Below are positions 51,638-60,301 of a stretch of 64,000 nucleotides of DNA, one piece after another. The position numbers and the translations under genes were made by a program. How positions within the stretch are numbered: the first letter of the stretch is position 1; each line of letters begins with the position of its first letter. The notes under the pieces were generated by a model. The model saw only the letters and a program-made list of their open reading frames with translations, made no database searches and was not told where the DNA came from. This DNA is from Stenotrophomonas rhizophila. GTDB taxonomy: Bacteria; Pseudomonadota; Gammaproteobacteria; Xanthomonadales; Xanthomonadaceae. The stretch covers positions 62,001 through 126,000 of the forward strand of contig NZ_RCDC01000009.1 in NCBI RefSeq assembly GCF_003651185.1, read 5' to 3'.

Positions 51638-52264
51638 ATGAGCCGTTACCCCGCCGATGTCGCGTTGGTCGTGATCGACCTGCAGCCGGACTTCATGCCC
51701 GGTGGCGCACTGGCCTGCGTGGACGGCGATGCGATCGTGCCGGACATTGCCGCCCTGCTCGCCGAACGCCGGTACGCCACCGTGGTGGCGACCCAGGACT
51801 GGCACCCGGCCGACCACGCCTCCTTTGCCAGCCAGCACCCGGGGCATCTCCCGTTCGAAGCGATCCTGCTGCACGCGCAGCCGCAGACCCTATGGCCGGA
51901 CCACTGCGTACAAGGCAGTGACGGCGCCGTGCTGCATCCGGGCGTGGACTGGACGGTGGCCGACCTGATCCTGCGCAAGGGCACCCGGCGTGAGGTGGAC
52001 TCGTACAGCGCCTTCCGTGAGAACCATGGCCCCGACGGCACCCGCCCGGCCACCGGACTGGCGGGCTGGCTGCATGAGCGCGGCATCCGCGAGGTGCACG
52101 TGTGCGGTCTGGCGCGCGATTACTGCGTGTTGTGGAGCGCGCAGGATGCGGTGAAGTCCGGGTTCCGGGTCAAATTCCTGTGGGACCTGACCCGGCCGGT
52201 CACCGAGGCCAATGGCGGCATGGTGCGTGAGGCGTTGGCGAAGGCGAAGATCGCGCTGATCTGA
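51638..52264 (+). CDS. pncA: Nicotinamidase / pyrazinamidase
   Basis: A 208-residue cysteine hydrolase deamidating nicotinamide to nicotinate in NAD salvage. Catalytic Asp (VVIDLQPDF), Lys (LRKGT) and Cys (GLARDYCVLW) are present, as are the metal-site residues in DWHPADHASF. The gene is 52 bp behind queH and is followed by a cluster of SMAG palindromes instead of a T-run terminator. Confidence 0.95.
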   Translation: MSRYPADVALVVIDLQPDFMPGGALACVDGDAIVPDIAALLAERRYATVVATQDWHPADHASFASQHPGHLPFEAILLHAQPQTLWPDHCVQGSDGAVLHPGVDWTVADLILRKGTRREVDSYSAFRENHGPDGTRPATGLAGWLHERGIREVHVCGLARDYCVLWSAQDAVKSGFRVKFLWDLTRPVTEANGGMVREALAKAKIALI

Positions 52265-52294
52265 CGGGCGAGTCAAGGCGCCGGCCGGAACGGC

Positions 52295-52464
52295 GTACCG
52301 ACCAACGGTCGGTACCTACCGGATCAAAGAACGACCGTCGGGTGCCGGCCGTGCGCTGGTAGTGCCGGCCGCTGGCCGGCTCCCGATACCGTTTGGGTCG
52401 TGCGATGAGCCGGCCAGCGGCCGGCACTACCGGAGTGTCGTACCCACCAACGGTCGGTACCTAC
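52295..52464. repeat. Cluster of four SMAG/REP palindromes
   Basis: Two elements have stem GTACCGACC-AAC-GGTCGGTAC ending CTAC (52295-52319; a variant at 52440-52464). They flank an inverted pair GTAG-TGCCGGCC-GCT-GGCCGGC (52359-52380) and GCCGGCC-AGC-GGCCGGCA-CTAC (52409-52430). The two central copies can fold into one long structure. The cluster separates the convergent pncA and purU genes. Confidence 0.85.
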
Positions 52465-52467
52465 CGG

Positions 52468-53319
52468 TCAGCGGAAGACGACGGTGCGATGCCCGTTGCG
52501 CAGGATGCGATGCTCCACATGCCGGCGTACCGCGCGCGCCAGCACCTGCGATTCGGTGTCGCTGCCCAGCCGCACCAGATCGCGCGGCGTCATCGCGTGA
52601 TCCACACGCGCGACGTCCTGCTCGATGATCGGGCCTTCGTCCAGATCCGGGGTCACATAGTGCGCGGTGGCGCCGATGATCTTGACCCCACGCGCGTGCG
52701 CCTGGTGATACGGCTGCGCGCCTTTGAAGCTGGGCAGGAAGCTGTGGTGGATGTTGATCGCCCGCCCGGCCAAGGCCTCGCACAGGCGCGGCGACAGAAT
52801 CTGCATGTAACGCGCCAGCACCACCAGGTCGATCTGCTCGCGCTCGACCAGATCGATGATCTGCTGCTCCTGCACGGCACGGTTGTCCGCGTTGACCGGC
52901 AGGTGATGGAACGGCACGCCGTAGGAGCCGGCCAGGGCGGCGAAGTCCTCGTGATTGGAGGCCACCGCCGCGATGTCCACCTGCAGCTGCCGGCTGTGCG
53001 CGCGGAACAGCAGGTCGTTGAGGCAATGCCCCTGCTTGCTGACCAGCACCAGCAGGCGCGCACGGCGGCGGGCGTCATGCAGTTGCCAGTCCATCCCGAA
53101 CTCGGCGGCCAGGGTGGCCATGCGGGCTTCCACGTCGCCCAGTGACTGCTCGGCGGCACGGTCGAAATGCACGCGCAGGAAGAACCGGCCGCTCTCGTCG
53201 TCGCCGAACTGCTGGGCATCGAGGATGTTGCAGCCCAGCTCGAACAGCAGGCCGGACACACGGTAGACGATCCCGGTACGGTCCGGGCATGACAGGGTGA
53301 GGATGGAATCGGGGCGCAT
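52468..53319 (-). CDS. purU: Formyltetrahydrofolate deformylase
   Basis: A 283-residue enzyme hydrolysing 10-formyl-THF to formate and THF. An N-terminal ACT domain (about 1-85, LTLSCPDRTGIVYRVSGLLFELGCNI) is followed by a formyltransferase-fold catalytic domain with INIHHSFLPSFKGAQPYHQAHARGVKIIGATAHYV, including the catalytic Asn-His-Asp set. The ATG at 53319 gives the family N-terminus. Confidence 0.95.
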   Translation of the reverse strand: MRPDSILTLSCPDRTGIVYRVSGLLFELGCNILDAQQFGDDESGRFFLRVHFDRAAEQSLGDVEARMATLAAEFGMDWQLHDARRRARLLVLVSKQGHCLNDLLFRAHSRQLQVDIAAVASNHEDFAALAGSYGVPFHHLPVNADNRAVQEQQIIDLVEREQIDLVVLARYMQILSPRLCEALAGRAINIHHSFLPSFKGAQPYHQAHARGVKIIGATAHYVTPDLDEGPIIEQDVARVDHAMTPRDLVRLGSDTESQVLARAVRRHVEHRILRNGHRTVVFR

Positions 53320-53394
53320 CCGACCAGTGTAAGCGAGCACCGCCGGGCTGCGGACGATGCTCTCAGATGCAACCAAGGGCAGCGGGCCCCGCGA

Positions 53395-56067
53395 CTACAC
53401 CGACACCGGATCCACCTTCTCCACATCGATGCCATAGCGGTCGATCGCCACCTGCAGCTGGGCCCGTTCGATCCGGCCCTCGTCGGCCAGCGACTTGAGC
53501 GCGGCGAGCACGATGAAGTGGCGGTCCACTTCAAAGAACGTACGCAGTGACTCGCGCGTATCCGAGCGGCCGAAGCCATCGGTGCCCAACGCAGTGAAGC
53601 GGCGGCCGTCGATGAAGGGCCGGATCTGGTCACCGACGATCTTCATGTAGTCGGTGGCCACGATCACCGGGCCCGGGTGCGCGGCCAGGCATTGCTGCAC
53701 ATACGGCACCCGCGGTTCCTCCACGGGATGCAGCAGGTTCCACCGCTCTGCCGCCAGGCCATCACGGCGCAGTTCGGTGAGGCTGGTGGCGCTCCACACA
53801 TCGCTGGCGATGCCGAAGTCCTGCTGCAGCAGCGTGGCCGCGGCTTCCACCTCGCGCAGGATCGCGCCACTGCCCATCAGCTGCACGCGCAGCGCCGGGT
53901 CGCTGTCGGCGGCAGCGGGGTGCAGCAGGTACAGGCCCTTGAGGATGCCCGCTTCGCTGCCTGCGGGCAGTGCCGGGTGCGGATAGGCCTCGTTGAGCAC
54001 GGTGATGTAGTAGTAGATGTCTTCCTGGTCCACGTACATCCGGCGCAGGCCGTCCTGGATGATCACCGCGAGTTCGAAGTTGTAGGTCGGGTCATAGGAC
54101 ACGCAGCTGGGGATCACCGAGGACAGCACGTGGCTGTGGCCGTCATCGTGCTGCAGCCCCTCGCCCATCAGCGTTGTGCGGCCGGACGTGGCGCCGAGCA
54201 GGAAGCCGCGGGTACGTGCATCGGCAGCCGCCCAGGCCAGGTCGCCAACGCGCTGCAGGCCGAACATCGAATAGAAGATGTAGAACGGAATCGTGGCCAG
54301 GCCGTGGTTGCTGTACGCGGTACCGGCGGCGATCCACGAGCAGATCGCGCCGGATTCGTTGATGCCCTCCTGCAGGATCTGGCCGTCCTTGGCTTCCTTG
54401 TAATAGCTCAGCTGGCCGGCGTCCTGCGGGGTGTACAACTGGCCGAGGTAGGAGTGGATGCCGATCTGGCGGAACAGGCCTTCCATGCCGAACGTGCGTG
54501 ATTCATCGGGCACGATGGGAATGATCAGCTTGCCCAGTTCGGGGTCCTTGAGCAGCGTGGTGAGGATGCGCACGAAGCCCATCGTGGTGGACTGGCCACG
54601 TTCGCCACTGCCCTGCAACTGGGTGGCGAACGCCGACAACGCCGGCACCGGCAACGGATCGACGTGGGTCACCCGCGCCGGCAGCTGGCCGCCCTGGGCC
54701 TGGCGACGCTGCGCGAAATAGCGCTCCTCAGCACTGCCCGGCGCGGGGCGCAGGTACGGCATGTCTTCCAGCTGGTCGTCGCTGACCGGCAGATCGAACC
54801 GGTCACGGAACGCACGCACGGCATCGACGCTCATCTTCTTGAGCTGGTGATTGATGTTCTGCCCTTCACCGGCCTCGCCCATGCCGAACCCCTTGACCGT
54901 CTTGGCCAGGATCACGCTCGGGCGACCATTGCCGGCGACGGCCTGCGCGTAGGCGGCGTAAACCTTCTGCGGATCGTGACCGCCGCGGGCGAGCGCCCAG
55001 ATCTCGTCATCGCTCAGGTCCGCGACCAGCGCCAGCAGTTCGGGATACCTGCCGAAGAAATGCTCGCGCACGTAGGCACCGTTCTGCGACTTGAAGGTCT
55101 GGTAGTCGCCATCCACGCATTCCATCATGCGCTGGCGCAGCAGGCCGGTGCGGTCCTTCGCCAGCAGCGCGTCCCAGCCGCCGCCCCAGATCACCTTGAT
55201 GACATTCCAGCCGGCGGCGCGGAAGGTGCCTTCCAGTTCCTGGATCACCTTGGCGTTGCCGCGCACCGGGCCATCCAGCCGCTGCAGATTGCAGTTCACC
55301 ACGAACACCAGGTTGTCCAGGCGCTCGCGGCCGGCCACCGAGATCGCGGCCAGCGATTCGGGCTGGTCCATTTCGCCATCGCCGAGGAACGCCCAGACCT
55401 TGCGGCCCTGGTGCTCCTTCAACCCGCGGTATTCCAGGTAGCGCATGTAACGCGCCTGGTAGGCGGCGGTGAGCGGACCCAGCCCCATCGAGACGGTGGG
55501 GAACTGCCAGAAGTCCGGCATCAGCCGCGGGTGCGGATACGAAGAAAGACCCTCGCGATCGGATTCGCGGCGGAAGTTGTCCATGCGTTCGGGCGCGATG
55601 CGGCCTTCGACGAACGCGCGGCCGTAGATGCCGGGCGCCGAGTGGCCCTGGATGTAGATCATGTCGCCATCGAAGGTGTCGGTACGGCCACGGAAGAAGT
55701 GATCGAAGCCGACGTCGTACAGCACCGCCGCGGACTGGTACGTGGCGATGTGGCCACCCACGTTGGAGTGCTTGCCGGCGCGCAGCACCATGACCATCGC
55801 GTTCCAGCGGATCATCGCGTTGAGGCGGCGCTCGATGCCGAGATCGCCCGGATAGGCCGGCTGGCGCTCGACCGGAATGGTGTTGGTATACGCCGTCCAG
55901 ACGCGGCCATGCAGATCCCCATGGCGGGCCGTGTCCAGCTCGGTCAACTGGTCCATCAGGTAATGCGCGCGCGGGCGGCCGGCGGCGTGGATGACCGCCT
56001 CCAGCGACTCACGCCATTCCTGGGTTTCCTGCGGGTCGGTATCGAGGGGGGCGAGCGCTGGGTTCAT
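53395..56067 (-). CDS. aceE: Pyruvate dehydrogenase E1 component (homodimeric)
   Basis: An 890-residue thiamine-diphosphate enzyme decarboxylating pyruvate and acetylating the lipoyl E2. The ThDP-binding motif GDGEMDQPES ... NCNLQRLDG and the N-terminal RWNAMVMVLRAGK..GGHIATYQSAA are typical of AceE. The ATG at 56067 removes a long spurious N-terminal frame. No aceF or lpd is adjacent; instead a LysR-type gene is divergent. This suggests a separately regulated E1, perhaps a second copy or a paralogue with another 2-oxoacid preference. Confidence 0.93.
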   Translation of the reverse strand: MNPALAPLDTDPQETQEWRESLEAVIHAAGRPRAHYLMDQLTELDTARHGDLHGRVWTAYTNTIPVERQPAYPGDLGIERRLNAMIRWNAMVMVLRAGKHSNVGGHIATYQSAAVLYDVGFDHFFRGRTDTFDGDMIYIQGHSAPGIYGRAFVEGRIAPERMDNFRRESDREGLSSYPHPRLMPDFWQFPTVSMGLGPLTAAYQARYMRYLEYRGLKEHQGRKVWAFLGDGEMDQPESLAAISVAGRERLDNLVFVVNCNLQRLDGPVRGNAKVIQELEGTFRAAGWNVIKVIWGGGWDALLAKDRTGLLRQRMMECVDGDYQTFKSQNGAYVREHFFGRYPELLALVADLSDDEIWALARGGHDPQKVYAAYAQAVAGNGRPSVILAKTVKGFGMGEAGEGQNINHQLKKMSVDAVRAFRDRFDLPVSDDQLEDMPYLRPAPGSAEERYFAQRRQAQGGQLPARVTHVDPLPVPALSAFATQLQGSGERGQSTTMGFVRILTTLLKDPELGKLIIPIVPDESRTFGMEGLFRQIGIHSYLGQLYTPQDAGQLSYYKEAKDGQILQEGINESGAICSWIAAGTAYSNHGLATIPFYIFYSMFGLQRVGDLAWAAADARTRGFLLGATSGRTTLMGEGLQHDDGHSHVLSSVIPSCVSYDPTYNFELAVIIQDGLRRMYVDQEDIYYYITVLNEAYPHPALPAGSEAGILKGLYLLHPAAADSDPALRVQLMGSGAILREVEAAATLLQQDFGIASDVWSATSLTELRRDGLAAERWNLLHPVEEPRVPYVQQCLAAHPGPVIVATDYMKIVGDQIRPFIDGRRFTALGTDGFGRSDTRESLRTFFEVDRHFIVLAALKSLADEGRIERAQLQVAIDRYGIDVEKVDPVSV

Positions 56068-56249
56068 GTCATCTCCGGGGAAGGCGGCCAGGCCGTGCGC
56101 AGGACGCGACGGCAGCGGGGGCGGCACAGCGCGGACGCGGCGTCGCCCGGGCAACAGAGCCGGGCGAGCGGGCAACCTGGCGGTTGCGGGACAGGCACGA
56201 TAAGCAGGGGGCCGCAGGGCGGGTAGACCGGATGGACTTGGCGCTTTAT

Positions 56250-56262
56250 AAAGAAATTCTTT
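56250..56262. promoter_or_regulatory. Palindrome AAAGAA-A-TTCTTT in the aceE/lysR gap
   Basis: A perfect 6-bp-arm AT-rich palindrome in an otherwise very GC-rich gap, 16 bp before the LysR start. It fits the position of a LysR-type autoregulatory site (AT-rich dyad). Confidence 0.4.
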
Positions 56263-56278
56263 CCAATGGAGCGCGAGA

Positions 56279-57223
56279 ATGGCGGCCAGCATGAACATTC
56301 TCCAGTCAATCCGCAGCTTCATCCGGACCGCCGACGCCGGCAGCCTGGCCGCAGCCGCGCGCACGCTGGGGGTCAGCCCGGCGGCGGTCGGGCAGAACAT
56401 CGCCCGGCTGGAGGCGCATCTGGGTGTGCGCCTGCTCAACCGCACCACCCGTACCCTGGCCCTGACCGAGCGCGGTGCGCTGTACCTGGCCCAGGTGCGC
56501 CACATCGAGCGCGACCTGCAGCGCGCCCAGGCCGCCGTGACCGACCTCGATGCCACGCCTGAAGGGCGGCTGCGAATCGCCAGCAGCACCGCGTTCGGCC
56601 GGCACGCGCTGGCCCCGTTGCTGCCCGCGCTGCAGGCCCGCTTCCGCCGCCTGGCGATCGAGCTGCTGCTCACCGACCGCAGCGTCGACCACGCGCACGA
56701 AGACGTGGACGTGAGCATCCGGATCGAACCGCAGCTGGAGGAAGGCCTGGTGGCCCGGCCAATCGCGCAGGTGCCGTTCGTGTTCTGCGCGGCACCGTCG
56801 TATCTCGCGCGGGCCGGCGTTCCGCTCACACCGGAGGCGCTGCGCGAGCATCGTTGCCTGCTGCTGCGCTACCCGCTGGATGGGCGCTATCTGCCTTGGG
56901 GCTTCGTACGCGACGGCATGCGCTTCGATGCCGAGGTGGCCCCGGCGCTGGTCAGCGACGACATCGATGCGCTGGCCGCGATGGCGGTGGCCGGCGGCGG
57001 CATCACCCGGCTGGCGGCATTCGTGGCCGCGCCCTATCTCGCGCGCGGCGAGCTGCAGGCGCTGTTCGAACCCGGCGATGCGCAGAGCACCCAGGCCTCA
57101 CCGGAGCCGATGCGGTTGTTCCTGTGCGTCAGCGATCGCCGCGATCTGACCCCGAAGGTGCGGGCGCTGATGCAGCACATCATCGAGGGGCTGCCGCCGG
57201 CGTGGCGAGTGGACGCCGGCTGA
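56279..57223 (+). CDS. LysR-family transcriptional regulator
   Basis: A 314-residue LTTR. The N-terminal winged helix (about 5-65, SLAAAARTLGVSPAAVGQNIARLEAHLGVRLLNRTTR) is followed by the periplasmic-binding-protein-like effector domain (about 93-300). Start MAASMNILQS; the ATG four codons later is possible. It is divergent from aceE and is likely to control it and itself. The effector is unknown. Confidence 0.9.
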   Translation: MAASMNILQSIRSFIRTADAGSLAAAARTLGVSPAAVGQNIARLEAHLGVRLLNRTTRTLALTERGALYLAQVRHIERDLQRAQAAVTDLDATPEGRLRIASSTAFGRHALAPLLPALQARFRRLAIELLLTDRSVDHAHEDVDVSIRIEPQLEEGLVARPIAQVPFVFCAAPSYLARAGVPLTPEALREHRCLLLRYPLDGRYLPWGFVRDGMRFDAEVAPALVSDDIDALAAMAVAGGGITRLAAFVAAPYLARGELQALFEPGDAQSTQASPEPMRLFLCVSDRRDLTPKVRALMQHIIEGLPPAWRVDAG

Positions 57224-57225
57224 GC

Positions 57226-57258
57226 GCAGGGGCCGCCGCGATACGCCGCCGCCCCTGC
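57226..57258. terminator. Hairpin between convergent lysR and OYE genes
   Basis: An 8-bp stem GCAGGGGC/GCCCCTGC encloses GC-rich sequence in the 48-bp gap between convergent genes. It has no T-run on either strand. Confidence 0.45.
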
Positions 57259-57271
57259 CGATCTCAGCGCC

Positions 57272-58420
57272 TCAGCGTTCCGGCGCGATGAACACACCGC
57301 GGGCTTCGCGCGGTTCGCAGCGCAGGTACTGCGGTGCCGGAGCGACCGAATCGCCCAGTGCCGCGGCGGCATGCCACGGCCAGCGCGGGTCGTAGAGGAT
57401 GCCGCGGGCCAGCGCGATCGCATCGGCATGACCATGGCGCAGGATCGATTCGGCCTGCGAGGGCTCGGTGATCAGCCCCACCGCGATGACCGGCATGCGC
57501 AGCTTGTGCGCCTTGATCGCCTGCGCGAACGGCACCTGGTAGCCCGGCGACAGCGGTATCTGCTGGCGCGGGTCGTTGCCACCGCTGGAGACATGCAGGA
57601 ACTGGCAGCCGCGCGCGTCCAGCACATGCGCCAGGGTCGTGGTCTGCTCGATATCCCAGCCGCCTGCCACCCAGTCGCTGGCGGAGATGCGCACACCCAC
57701 CGCGATGCGATCGGAGACGGCCTCGCGCACGGCATCGAACACGCGCACCAGCAGGCGCATGCGGTTCTCCAGCGAGCCACCGTACTCATCCTCGCGGCGG
57801 TTGCTCAGCGGCGACAGGAACTGGTGCAGCAGGTACCCGTGCGCGGCGTGCAGTTCGATCAGGTCCATGCCGACGCGTTCGGCGCGACGGGCCGCAGCCG
57901 CGAAGGCTTCGACCACCGCATCGATACCGGCCAGGTCCAGTTCGGTCGGCGTCGGGTCGGTCTTGGCGAACGGCAGCGCAGACGGCGCGACCGTGGGCCA
58001 GGCACGCGGATCGGATGGGTCCATCGCACCGCCACCTTCCCACGGCTTGTTGACCGAGGCCTTGCGGCCAGCGTGACCCAGCTGCACGCCCAGCGGCATC
58101 GGCGACCACTGCTTGACCGAGGCCACGACCGAGGCCAGCGCGGCTTCGGTGGCGTCATCCCACAGGCCCAGATCGGCCCAGCTGATGCGGCCTTCCGGCA
58201 GCACGGCAGTGGCTTCCAGGATCAGCAGGCCGGCACCGGACTGCGAGAGCTGCCCGAGATGGATGCGGTGCCAGTCGTTGGCAAGGCCGTCGACGCAGGA
58301 GTACTGGCACATCGGCGCGATCACGATGCGGTTGGGCAGGGTCAGCGGGCCGAAGGGGATGGAGGAGAAGAGCTGGCTCAAGGGGGGAACTCGGGAAGAG
58401 GAAATGTAACCGGGCGCCAT
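57272..58420 (-). CDS. NADH:flavin oxidoreductase, old yellow enzyme family (YqjM/NamA class)
   Basis: A 382-residue FMN TIM-barrel ene-reductase acting on alpha,beta-unsaturated carbonyl or nitro compounds. LIELHAAHGYLLHQFLSPLSNRREDEYGGSLENRMRL is the family signature, and the start region 'PLTLPNRIVIAPMCQYS' marks the thermophilic-like/YqjM class. The ATG at 58420 with GGAG upstream is chosen. It is 58 bp downstream of the sirtuin gene on the same strand. The physiological substrate is unknown. Confidence 0.9.
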   Translation of the reverse strand: MAPGYISSSRVPPLSQLFSSIPFGPLTLPNRIVIAPMCQYSCVDGLANDWHRIHLGQLSQSGAGLLILEATAVLPEGRISWADLGLWDDATEAALASVVASVKQWSPMPLGVQLGHAGRKASVNKPWEGGGAMDPSDPRAWPTVAPSALPFAKTDPTPTELDLAGIDAVVEAFAAAARRAERVGMDLIELHAAHGYLLHQFLSPLSNRREDEYGGSLENRMRLLVRVFDAVREAVSDRIAVGVRISASDWVAGGWDIEQTTTLAHVLDARGCQFLHVSSGGNDPRQQIPLSPGYQVPFAQAIKAHKLRMPVIAVGLITEPSQAESILRHGHADAIALARGILYDPRWPWHAAAALGDSVAPAPQYLRCEPREARGVFIAPER

Positions 58421-58478
58421 TGCACTCCTGTGCGGCGGCGGAGGCAACCGTGCCAGTGGATCAGTGTTTCGTAGCGGC

Positions 58479-59297
58479 TCAGGCGGCGGCGGTTCCTGGC
58501 AGCAGGAAGGCCAGCGCCTCGGCGCAGGATTGGTCGACTTTCAGGCTCAGCAGCGCGTCGGCACGGGTGAGGCCGCGGTTGAGCGCAGCGATCGGCACCC
58601 CGGCCTGGGCGGCCGCCTGCACGAAGCGGAAGCCGGAATAGACCATCAGCGAGGAGCCGACCACCAGCACCGCATCGGCCCGCTGCAGATGGTCGTGGAC
58701 GGTGGCGACCCGCTCGCGCGGCACGCTTTCACCGAAGAACACCACATCCGGCTTGAGCACGCCGCCGCAGGCCGGGCAAGCCGGCACCTGGAAGGCGGAG
58801 AAATCCATCTCCAGATCGGCATCGCCATCGGGCGCCTGCCCGGCCTCCAGATGCTCCCAGCCGGGGTTGAGCGCCAGCAGCCGGTGCTGGAATGCCTCGC
58901 GCGGGGTGCGTGCTTCACAGCCCATGCAGCGCACCTGGTCCAGCCGCCCATGCAGATCGATCACCGCCTCGCTGCCCGCCCGCTGATGCAGGCGGTCGAC
59001 GTTCTGGGTGAGCAGCAGTTCGACCTGGCCCCGGGCTTCCAGCGCGGCGAGCGCGGCATGCGTGCCGTTCGGCTGGGCCCACCCGAACCGGGGCCAGCCC
59101 AGCAGGCTGCGCGCCCAATAACGCTGGCGGGTGGCCAGCTCGCCCATGAAGGCCTGGTAGGTGACCGGCGGCGTCCGCTTCCACTGCCCATCGGCATCGC
59201 GGTAATCCGGGATGCCCGAATCGGTGCTGCAGCCTGCGCCGGTCAGCACGAACAGGCGCTGGGCGCGGTCGATGAACTCGGCGAGGGGTGTGCTCAT
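58479..59297 (-). CDS. NAD-dependent protein deacylase, Sir2 family (class II-like)
   Basis: A 272-residue sirtuin removing acyl groups from lysine at the cost of NAD. GAGCSTDSGIPDYRD, TQNVDRLHQRAG and the catalytic His in IDLHGRLDQV are present. The four zinc cysteines occur as CMGC and CPACGG. The ATG at 59297 starts right at the Rossmann core. It lies 46 bp behind the thioesterase gene and may be transcribed with it and the OYE gene. Confidence 0.93.
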   Translation of the reverse strand: MSTPLAEFIDRAQRLFVLTGAGCSTDSGIPDYRDADGQWKRTPPVTYQAFMGELATRQRYWARSLLGWPRFGWAQPNGTHAALAALEARGQVELLLTQNVDRLHQRAGSEAVIDLHGRLDQVRCMGCEARTPREAFQHRLLALNPGWEHLEAGQAPDGDADLEMDFSAFQVPACPACGGVLKPDVVFFGESVPRERVATVHDHLQRADAVLVVGSSLMVYSGFRFVQAAAQAGVPIAALNRGLTRADALLSLKVDQSCAEALAFLLPGTAAA

Positions 59298-59343
59298 GAT
59301 CAGCAGATGGGGGCGCAGGGACAGAGAGGCAATCGCTGCCCGC

Positions 59344-59757
59344 TTACGGGCCCGGGATGTCACCCGGCAGCGACGGGACGCTGGTCGGATGGCCGTCGGC
59401 ATCCAGCGCGATCATCACGAAGTGTCCGCGCGTGCACAGCTTGCGCTCACCGGTGTGGAGGTCTTCGGCGATCAGTTCGACCTCCACCTTCATCGAGCTG
59501 CGGCCCACTTCAACGATGCGGCCGACGGTCTCCACCATCTGGCCGATGCGGATCGGCAGCTTGAAATCGACCTGGTCCGAGCGCGCGGTGACCACGGTGC
59601 GGCGGGAGTAGCGGGCGGCGGCCAGGAACGCCGCCTTGTCCATCCAGGCCAGTGCCTGGCCACCGAACAGGGTGCCCAGGTGATTGGTGTGGTTGGGGAA
59701 CACGATCTCGGCCATGCGGACTTCGATGGGCGGGATGGTTTCAGGGATGGGGGTCAT
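59344..59757 (-). CDS. Acyl-CoA thioesterase, hotdog fold (YciA-like)
   Basis: A 137-residue hotdog-fold thioesterase hydrolysing acyl-CoA. MAEIVFPNHTNHLGTLFGGQALAWMDKAAFLAAARYS is the characteristic YciA/BACH-type active-site region (Asn, His, Gly-Gly then Asp). The second strand block VDFKLPIRIGQMVETVGRI follows. It leads a group of three minus-strand metabolic genes (thioesterase, sirtuin, OYE). Confidence 0.92.
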   Translation of the reverse strand: MTPIPETIPPIEVRMAEIVFPNHTNHLGTLFGGQALAWMDKAAFLAAARYSRRTVVTARSDQVDFKLPIRIGQMVETVGRIVEVGRSSMKVEVELIAEDLHTGERKLCTRGHFVMIALDADGHPTSVPSLPGDIPGP

Positions 59758-60033
59758 GGCGGGGGCCGGGAATGTGTGTGGGGTGGCGCGGATGATACGA
59801 CAGGGGGTGGTTAGTCGCGTAGAGCTTGGGGCGCTTCCTTTTCTACCGGCTTGAGGAGGTCGTTGCGCGGTGGGGAGAGCGGCTTTGGCGAGTGCTTACG
59901 CGACTTGGTGTGGGAGAGGAAAAGCAGCCGAGCATGGCTCGGCTCTACCCAATGTGTGGATATCAAACGCTGCATTGATGGTCAGCGCACGTTGGTAATA
60001 ACCGCCTTTCCAACCGCAATGGGAGATCCGTGG
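59758..60033. other. Gene-free stretch between thioesterase gene and hairpin element 3
   Basis: No gene with family features is seen; short open frames cross the repeats on both strands. It contains one SMAG palindrome, listed separately. Confidence 0.6.
59926..59948 (-). repeat. SMAG/REP palindrome
   Basis: AGCCGAGC-ATG-GCTCGGCT followed by CTAC, which is GTAG on the minus strand; the 8-bp stem is perfect. It is the same element type as at 29317 and 52295-52464. Confidence 0.85.
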
Positions 60034-60144
60034 GAAGTGACCCGGGTAGGCGAATGCAGGACCGTTGGGCCGCATGGATGCGGCCCACGAGCCTACAAGG
60101 ACGTATTTACGGCGGGTCCAGCATTCGCCTGCCCGGGTCACTTC
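60034..60144 (+). repeat. Long hairpin element, copy 3 (covarying-arm family)
   Basis: The outer arms at 60034-60062 and 60116-60144 pair over 29 positions with two differences. Inside lie a hairpin GGGCCGCAT-GG-ATGCGGCCC (60067-60086) and the conserved 26-nt linker (60090-60115). The outer arms share no sequence with copies 1 and 2 apart from the innermost GGAC/GTCC, and the inner stem differs too, yet all pair. Confidence 0.87.
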
Positions 60145-60174
60145 TACTGGCAGCATCCGGACACCAACGCTGTT

Positions 60175-60238
60175 GCTTAAACGCTTAAACGCTTAAACGC
60201 TTAAACGCTTCAACGCTTCAACGCTTCAACGAGTAAAG
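60175..60238. repeat. 8-bp tandem repeat GCTTAAAC / GCTTCAAC
   Basis: Four GCTTAAAC units are followed by three GCTTCAAC units and one decayed unit, all in 8-bp phase. It starts 30 bp behind hairpin element 3, mirroring the 8-bp array behind element 2. Confidence 0.9.
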
Positions 60239-60248
60239 CGGGAAACGA

Positions 60249-60277
60249 AAAAGCCCCGGAACATGTCCGGGGCTTTT
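60249..60277 (-). terminator. Terminator of nrdAB (minus strand)
   Basis: A 12-bp stem AAAAGCCCCGGA/TCCGGGGCTTTT with a 5-nt loop ends in T4 on the minus strand, 25 bp past the nrdB stop. Confidence 0.88.
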
Positions 60278-60301
60278 CGAAATCACAACGTAAGCGTCAG
60301 A

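Noticed and set aside
60175..60238. CRISPR array
   Set aside because: Units are 8 bp, directly adjacent, with no spacers and no cas genes. It is a simple tandem repeat.
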